DNA from: an uncultured Butyricicoccus sp.
GTDB taxonomy: Bacteria > Bacillota > Clostridia > Oscillospirales > Butyricicoccaceae
Direction of reading: 5' to 3'
DNA length: 9,230 bases
Assembly: GCA_910584935.1 (NCBI GenBank)
Contig: CAJUDU010000086.1
Span: 1-9,230, forward strand
Made by a program: the position numbers and the translations under genes. Shown piece after piece: positions 6,145 to 9,230 of this stretch. Below the pieces are notes generated by a model. The model searched no databases. It was given only the letters and a program-made list of their open reading frames with translations, and was not told where the DNA came from. Each line of letters opens with the position of its first letter. Within the stretch, counting starts at the first letter, position 1.

Positions 6145-7806
6145 TCACAGTGCCTGTTGGCAGGCTTGCAAACGGGATAAAACCTGTTCTTTGCCCATAA
6201 TCTGCATCACGCTTTGTAAATCCGGCGCATTTTGCCTGCCGGCAACCGCAATCCGAATCACCATGGAAACATCGCCAACCGCACCTTTATACTGTTCCGG
6301 ATTTTGTTTCCATGCTTTGGTTTCCGCCGCATAGCCATGTGCTGCGGCAATGGTTTTCATCTTGTCAAAAAAGCCCTCCGGTGTATCATCTGCATCAAAA
6401 ACACCGGCAAAATCAGCAAGAATTGCTTTGGCATCCGCCGCGTTTACCCGCTGCGGCAATGTGTAATCCGGCTGGAAGAGTTCATCAAACAGAAAGTCCA
6501 TATAGGGTTTGACATCTGTCCAAAGTGCAATATCTTTACGCGGTTTTTTGCCGCCGCGCCCAATCGCCAGAAATGCCTGGGACTTTTCCGGGTTACGGGT
6601 GAACAGCGTATGAAATGCCGGGTCATTTTGCGCACTCCAAGCGGCAACATTATCATAAACCACGGCGGCAGACATATGCGAAATCACATTTTTTGAAACA
6701 TCCTTCAGTTTGTCAATGTCAAACAGCGCACCGGAACCACTCATTTTTTTGGTGCTGAATGGGAAATCCTGCATCGGCGCATCCGGGTTAGCGCGCCGCC
6801 ATTCTTCAAAGTTGGAATTGAGCAGCGTCATTAAATATTCCAGCACGCAAGGCGCCGGATATCCTTCTTTCGCGTAATAAGTGAGGGCAAGTTCTGGATC
6901 TTTGCGTTTGGACAGTTTGCGTTTGCCGCCGGTTTGTTCATCAATTTTCATCAGTTGAGCGGTATGCGCATATTTTGGCGGTTTCCAGCCCAATGCACGG
7001 AATAATTGCAGGTGAACAGGCAATGTGGCAAGCCATTCTTCGCCGCGGACAACCGTTGTGGTACCCATTAAGTGGTCATCAATAACATGGGCAAAATGAT
7101 AAGTGGGAATGCCGTCCGATTTCAAAATGACAATATCCTGATCATTTTCGGTAACTTCCAACTTGCCTTTCACCAAATCATCATGCCGGATTTTATTTTG
7201 CACCGAACCTTCTGAACGAAACCGCACGACATAAGATTTATTTTCGGCAAGTTGCGCTTCTATATCGGCAAGCGGACGGTCACGCCAGACCGCATATTTT
7301 CCATAATACCCAAAGTTCTCTTTGTTTTCCTCTTGTGCGGCATGGTTTGCGGCAAGTTCTTCTTCTGTGCAAAAGCAAGGGTATGCCATGCCCTGCGCCA
7401 TGAGTGCCTTGGCAAAGGTTTGATAAATTTCGGCACGTTGGGATTGCCGGTAAGGACCGTAATCACCAGTTTCGCCATCAAGTGCCGCACCCTCATCAAA
7501 TGGCAGCCCAAAGGAAGAAAAAGCGTCAATAATGGTCTGTACGCCGCCTTCGACTTCGCGTTTGCGGTCGGTATCTTCAATGCGCAGATAGAAAACGCCG
7601 CCTGATTGATGGGCAAGGCGTTCATCCACCAATGCGCCATATAAATTGCCCAGGTGCATAAAACCGGTTGGGCTGGGACCCATACGAGTGACTTTTGCGC
7701 CTTCCGGCAAATTGCGTTTTGGGAAACGGGCTTCTACCTGTTCTGGGGTTTGGGTGATGTGCGGGAACAGTTTGTCCGCAAGATATTTCCAATCCATCAT
7801 AATCAT
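6145..7806 (-). CDS. gltX: Glutamyl-tRNA synthetase, divergent 553-residue form
   Basis: This protein charges tRNA-Glu with glutamate. The HIGH motif is HLGN at 51-54 after GPSPTGFM, so the usual final H is N. IEDTDRKR lies at 76-83, and the KMSKS loop is KLSKRKD at 297-303, the usual GluRS form. A TEEEL segment after PCFC (about 143-151) and VRGEEWL (253-259) are typical of the catalytic core. The remaining C-terminal third should be the helical anticodon-binding region. At 553 residues it is longer than the usual 470-500. The ATG at 7806 is chosen because GGAG lies 5 nt upstream; ATGs at 7800 and 7797 are poorer. The pairing with glnS suggests a GluRS that need not charge tRNA-Gln, although specificity cannot be read from sequence alone. 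Confidence 0.95.
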   Translation of the reverse strand: MIMMDWKYLADKLFPHITQTPEQVEARFPKRNLPEGAKVTRMGPSPTGFMHLGNLYGALVDERLAHQSGGVFYLRIEDTDRKREVEGGVQTIIDAFSSFGLPFDEGAALDGETGDYGPYRQSQRAEIYQTFAKALMAQGMAYPCFCTEEELAANHAAQEENKENFGYYGKYAVWRDRPLADIEAQLAENKSYVVRFRSEGSVQNKIRHDDLVKGKLEVTENDQDIVILKSDGIPTYHFAHVIDDHLMGTTTVVRGEEWLATLPVHLQLFRALGWKPPKYAHTAQLMKIDEQTGGKRKLSKRKDPELALTYYAKEGYPAPCVLEYLMTLLNSNFEEWRRANPDAPMQDFPFSTKKMSGSGALFDIDKLKDVSKNVISHMSAAVVYDNVAAWSAQNDPAFHTLFTRNPEKSQAFLAIGRGGKKPRKDIALWTDVKPYMDFLFDELFQPDYTLPQRVNAADAKAILADFAGVFDADDTPEGFFDKMKTIAAAHGYAAETKAWKQNPEQYKGAVGDVSMVIRIAVAGRQNAPDLQSVMQIMGKEQVLSRLQACQQAL

Positions 7807-7828
7807 ATCTTCTCCAAATTAAAAAGGT

Positions 7829-7868
7829 AACAGGCTGGGAAACAAAAGGGGAAATTCGGCAGCCTGTT
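7829..7868 (-). promoter_or_regulatory. Hairpin in the gltX 5' leader
   Basis: AACAGGCTG and CAGCCTGTT (7829-7837 with 7860-7868) form a perfect 9-bp stem around a 22-nt loop. It lies immediately downstream of the predicted start of transcription, so the gltX mRNA would begin with it. On the minus strand ACCTTTTTAATT follows the stem, which is attenuator-like. No T-box motif (AGGGTGGNACCGCG) is present. It may be an attenuator or an mRNA-stabilising 5' hairpin. On the + strand TTATTTATT follows, so it could also terminate opposite transcripts. Confidence 0.45.
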
Positions 7869-7873
7869 TATTT

Positions 7874-7901
7874 ATTGTACCACAAAACGGGATGATTTCA
7901 A
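7874..7901 (-). promoter_or_regulatory. SigA-type promoter of gltX-glnS
   Basis: On the minus strand TTGAAA (7896-7901) and TACAAT (7874-7879) are separated by 16 bp, and the -10 has an extended TGG just before it. Transcription should start near 7867, giving a leader of about 60 nt. It overlaps the decayed binding-protein frame on the other strand, implying that the remnant is no longer under selection here or that the promoter arose within it. Confidence 0.7.
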
Positions 7902-8188
7902 GGGTAACGATGCACAATTCGCGGCATATATACAAAAATATACGTCCTGTACAGCCCGTATTTGTGCTGTTGTTATATCTTACAAAATAATGCTATATAA
8001 CACCATGACGGCGCGTCAAATGGCTTCTATACTGATGGAACCGCTGCCGGATGGCGGCAAAATCGTTATGATTGATGGGCTAATGAGTTCCACTTGCCAG
8101 ATTAACCGCACAGCGGGTTTTCGCGGTGTTATGCAGAATTATCCACAGTATGAAATCTTAGAGGAGCAATCAGCACAGTGGTCAACTA
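7885..8188 (+). pseudogene. Remnant of a sugar ABC transporter binding protein
   Basis: From the ATG at 7990 the first 66 residues resemble an internal piece of a ribose/galactose-type periplasmic binding protein: RQMASIL, then GGKIVMIDG, then NRTAGFRG and AQW. In intact proteins this is the middle of the chain, after about 150 residues including a signal peptide. The frame is open upstream back to 7831 with no earlier ATG, and GNDAQFAAYI at about 7903-7932 also looks binding-protein-like, so the remnant probably begins there. No ribosome site precedes the ATGs at 7990 or 8005. The fragment lacks export signal, both ends and the hinge-completing lobe, and at about 8188 it joins an ATPase fragment in frame. 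It is not a functional gene. Confidence 0.6.
7940..7961. promoter_or_regulatory. Interrupted palindrome, possible old operator
   Basis: ATACG-N2-CTGTACAG-N2-CGTAT is symmetric at 18 of 22 positions. It lies 29 bp before the ATG at 7990 and 39 bp behind the gltX -35. It could be an operator of the lost sugar transporter, or chance within the open frame that continues through it. I cannot assign a regulator family. Confidence 0.3.
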
Positions 8189-9194
8189 AAGATGAAGGCA
8201 CGATTATTTTTGATGGGCAAGAAATGAAAGTCAAAAAGCCGATTGAATCACTGGGGCTGGGGCTTTCTATTATTTATCAGGAATTTAACCTGGTCAATCA
8301 AATGACTGTGGGTGAAAACATTTTCCTGGGGCGGTTCAAAGCGCTTGGCGGCATGAAAAAAGTCCATGCCCAAGCGCGGCAGTTGCTGGACAGCATCGGC
8401 AGCAAAATCAATACCTATACGCCAGTGGAAGACCTTTCGGTTTCCGAAAAACAGATGGTAGAAATCTGCAAGGCATTGTCTTATGATTCCAAACTGATTA
8501 TTATGGATGAGCCTTCCACCACCTTAACCGCTGAAGAAATGGATTGCCTGACCGCGATTATCCGTAACTTAAAAGCCAAAGGCATTACCATTATTTATAT
8601 CAGCCACCGGCTGGATGAAATCTTTGACCTTTGTGACCGCGTCACCGTCATGCGGGACGGCAATGTCATCAGCACCAAAGATATTGCCGACGTACCCGTC
8701 CATTGATGATTGCCGAAATGGTTGGGCGTTCGATTGAGAACGAATATCCGCCGCGCGTCAAAGCCATTGGCGATACCATTTTAGAAGTCAAAGGCATCAA
8801 TACTAAAAAGCTGCATGATATCAGCTTTACCGCCCGCAAAGGAGAAATTCTTGGGTTTGTTGGGCTGGTCGGCGCGGGGCGCACCGAAACCGTCCGTGCG
8901 ATATTTGGCGCGGACAAACGACACTCAGGCGAAATCTATTTGGAGGGCAAAAAGCTTGATATCCATTCCCCAGGCGATGCCATCCGCGCAGGATTTGGGT
9001 TTGTCACCGAAGACCGCAAACAACAAGGCTTACTGTTAAACTTTGATGTAGGCACCAATATCACCATGGCATCGTTTGACCATTTCACATCCGGCGGTAT
9101 TTTTGATAAGAAAAAAGAACAGCAGATTATTGACCATCAGATTGAAGCATTGTCGGTTAAAACGCCGAACAGCGATGTGATGTTGTATAAATAA
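8189..9194 (+). pseudogene. Broken RbsA/MglA-type sugar ABC ATPase
   Basis: The first ATPase domain starts at DEGTIIFDG, just past where Walker A should be, so the nucleotide-binding P-loop is missing. Visible parts are the Q-loop IIYQEFN, signature LSVSEKQ, Walker B LIIMDEPST and the H-loop histidine in ISHRLDE, all in the first frame to 8706. Near 8692-8703 the frame shifts by one, and the continuation (MIAEMVGR onward) is read in the next frame from 8703 with a TTG or ATG. It has the degenerate Walker A GLVGAGRTE typical of the second domain of RbsA/MglA. It stops at 9194 just before the expected second signature LSGGNQQK. Together these pieces are a duplicated-domain sugar ATPase of about 500 residues broken at three places. 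The order binding protein then ATPase suggests an old operon on this strand. Confidence 0.75.
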
Positions 9195-9230
9195 AGTTGA
9201 CACCTTCAACACAAAAAGAAAGTGATAAAA

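Noticed and set aside
6111..6165. Terminator between gltX and glnS
   Set aside because: The small stems (GGGGA/TCCCC at 6118-6130, and GCCTG/CAGGC at the gltX end) are short and lack a T-run on the minus strand, so cotranscription is preferred.
7801..7990. T-box riboswitch upstream of gltX
   Set aside because: No T-box consensus or specifier stem is present, and the predicted leader is only about 60 nt.
9197..9230. TTGACA as a promoter at the right edge
   Set aside because: The -35 hexamer is perfect, but no acceptable -10 lies at 16-18 bp before the window ends.
1..9230. CRISPR array, tRNA or rRNA genes, toxin-antitoxin or phage structural genes
   Set aside because: I saw no regularly spaced repeats, no tRNA cloverleaf at the integration site or elsewhere, and no such protein families in any frame.

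Overview
The window looks like the chromosome of a spore-forming, low-to-mid GC Firmicute, most likely a clostridial (Oscillospiraceae/Ruminococcaceae-type) anaerobe. The evidence is AGGTG/GGAG-type ribosome binding sites, a spore-type LysM-GH18 protein without a signal peptide, a divergent clostridial-looking GluRS next to a GlnRS, and a large serine recombinase. The taxon is an inference from gene content, not a database match.

Layout. Positions 1 to about 3078 appear to be one end of an integrated element. It holds an IS5-family insertion sequence (about 95-1278), a hairpin-rich noncoding stretch with a terminator, a possible 18-codon leader ORF (1436-1492) and a large serine recombinase (1498-3072, +). 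The recombinase ends 1 bp from the stop of a convergent, 3'-truncated LysM-LysM-GH18 gene (3074-3919, -). That gene stops exactly inside the conserved MTYE(W) motif of the GH18 barrel, so the element seems to have split it. The junction is centred on a TC/GA dinucleotide inside an imperfect dyad (3068-3089), as expected for a serine-recombinase attachment site. To the right is ordinary chromosome: a strong hairpin terminator (3990-4033), about 370 nt without a convincing gene, then glnS (4403-6058, -) and gltX (6145-7806, -). The last two are probably one transcript from a good sigma-A promoter at 7874-7901. From about 7885 to the end on the + strand lie remains of a ribose/galactose-type ABC transporter. 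A periplasmic binding-protein fragment is fused in frame to a Walker A-less ATPase fragment, followed by a frameshift and a truncated second ATPase domain.

Main hypothesis. The recombinase-bearing element interrupts a probable spore-cortex/coat N-acetylglucosaminidase gene (YaaH/SleL-like) at a site-specific junction. This is the arrangement of the skin (sigK-intervening) elements, which are excised in the mother cell during sporulation to restore a sporulation gene. The window shows only one end of the element, so plain inactivation by a mobile element remains possible. The other half of the GH18 gene should lie beyond the left edge.
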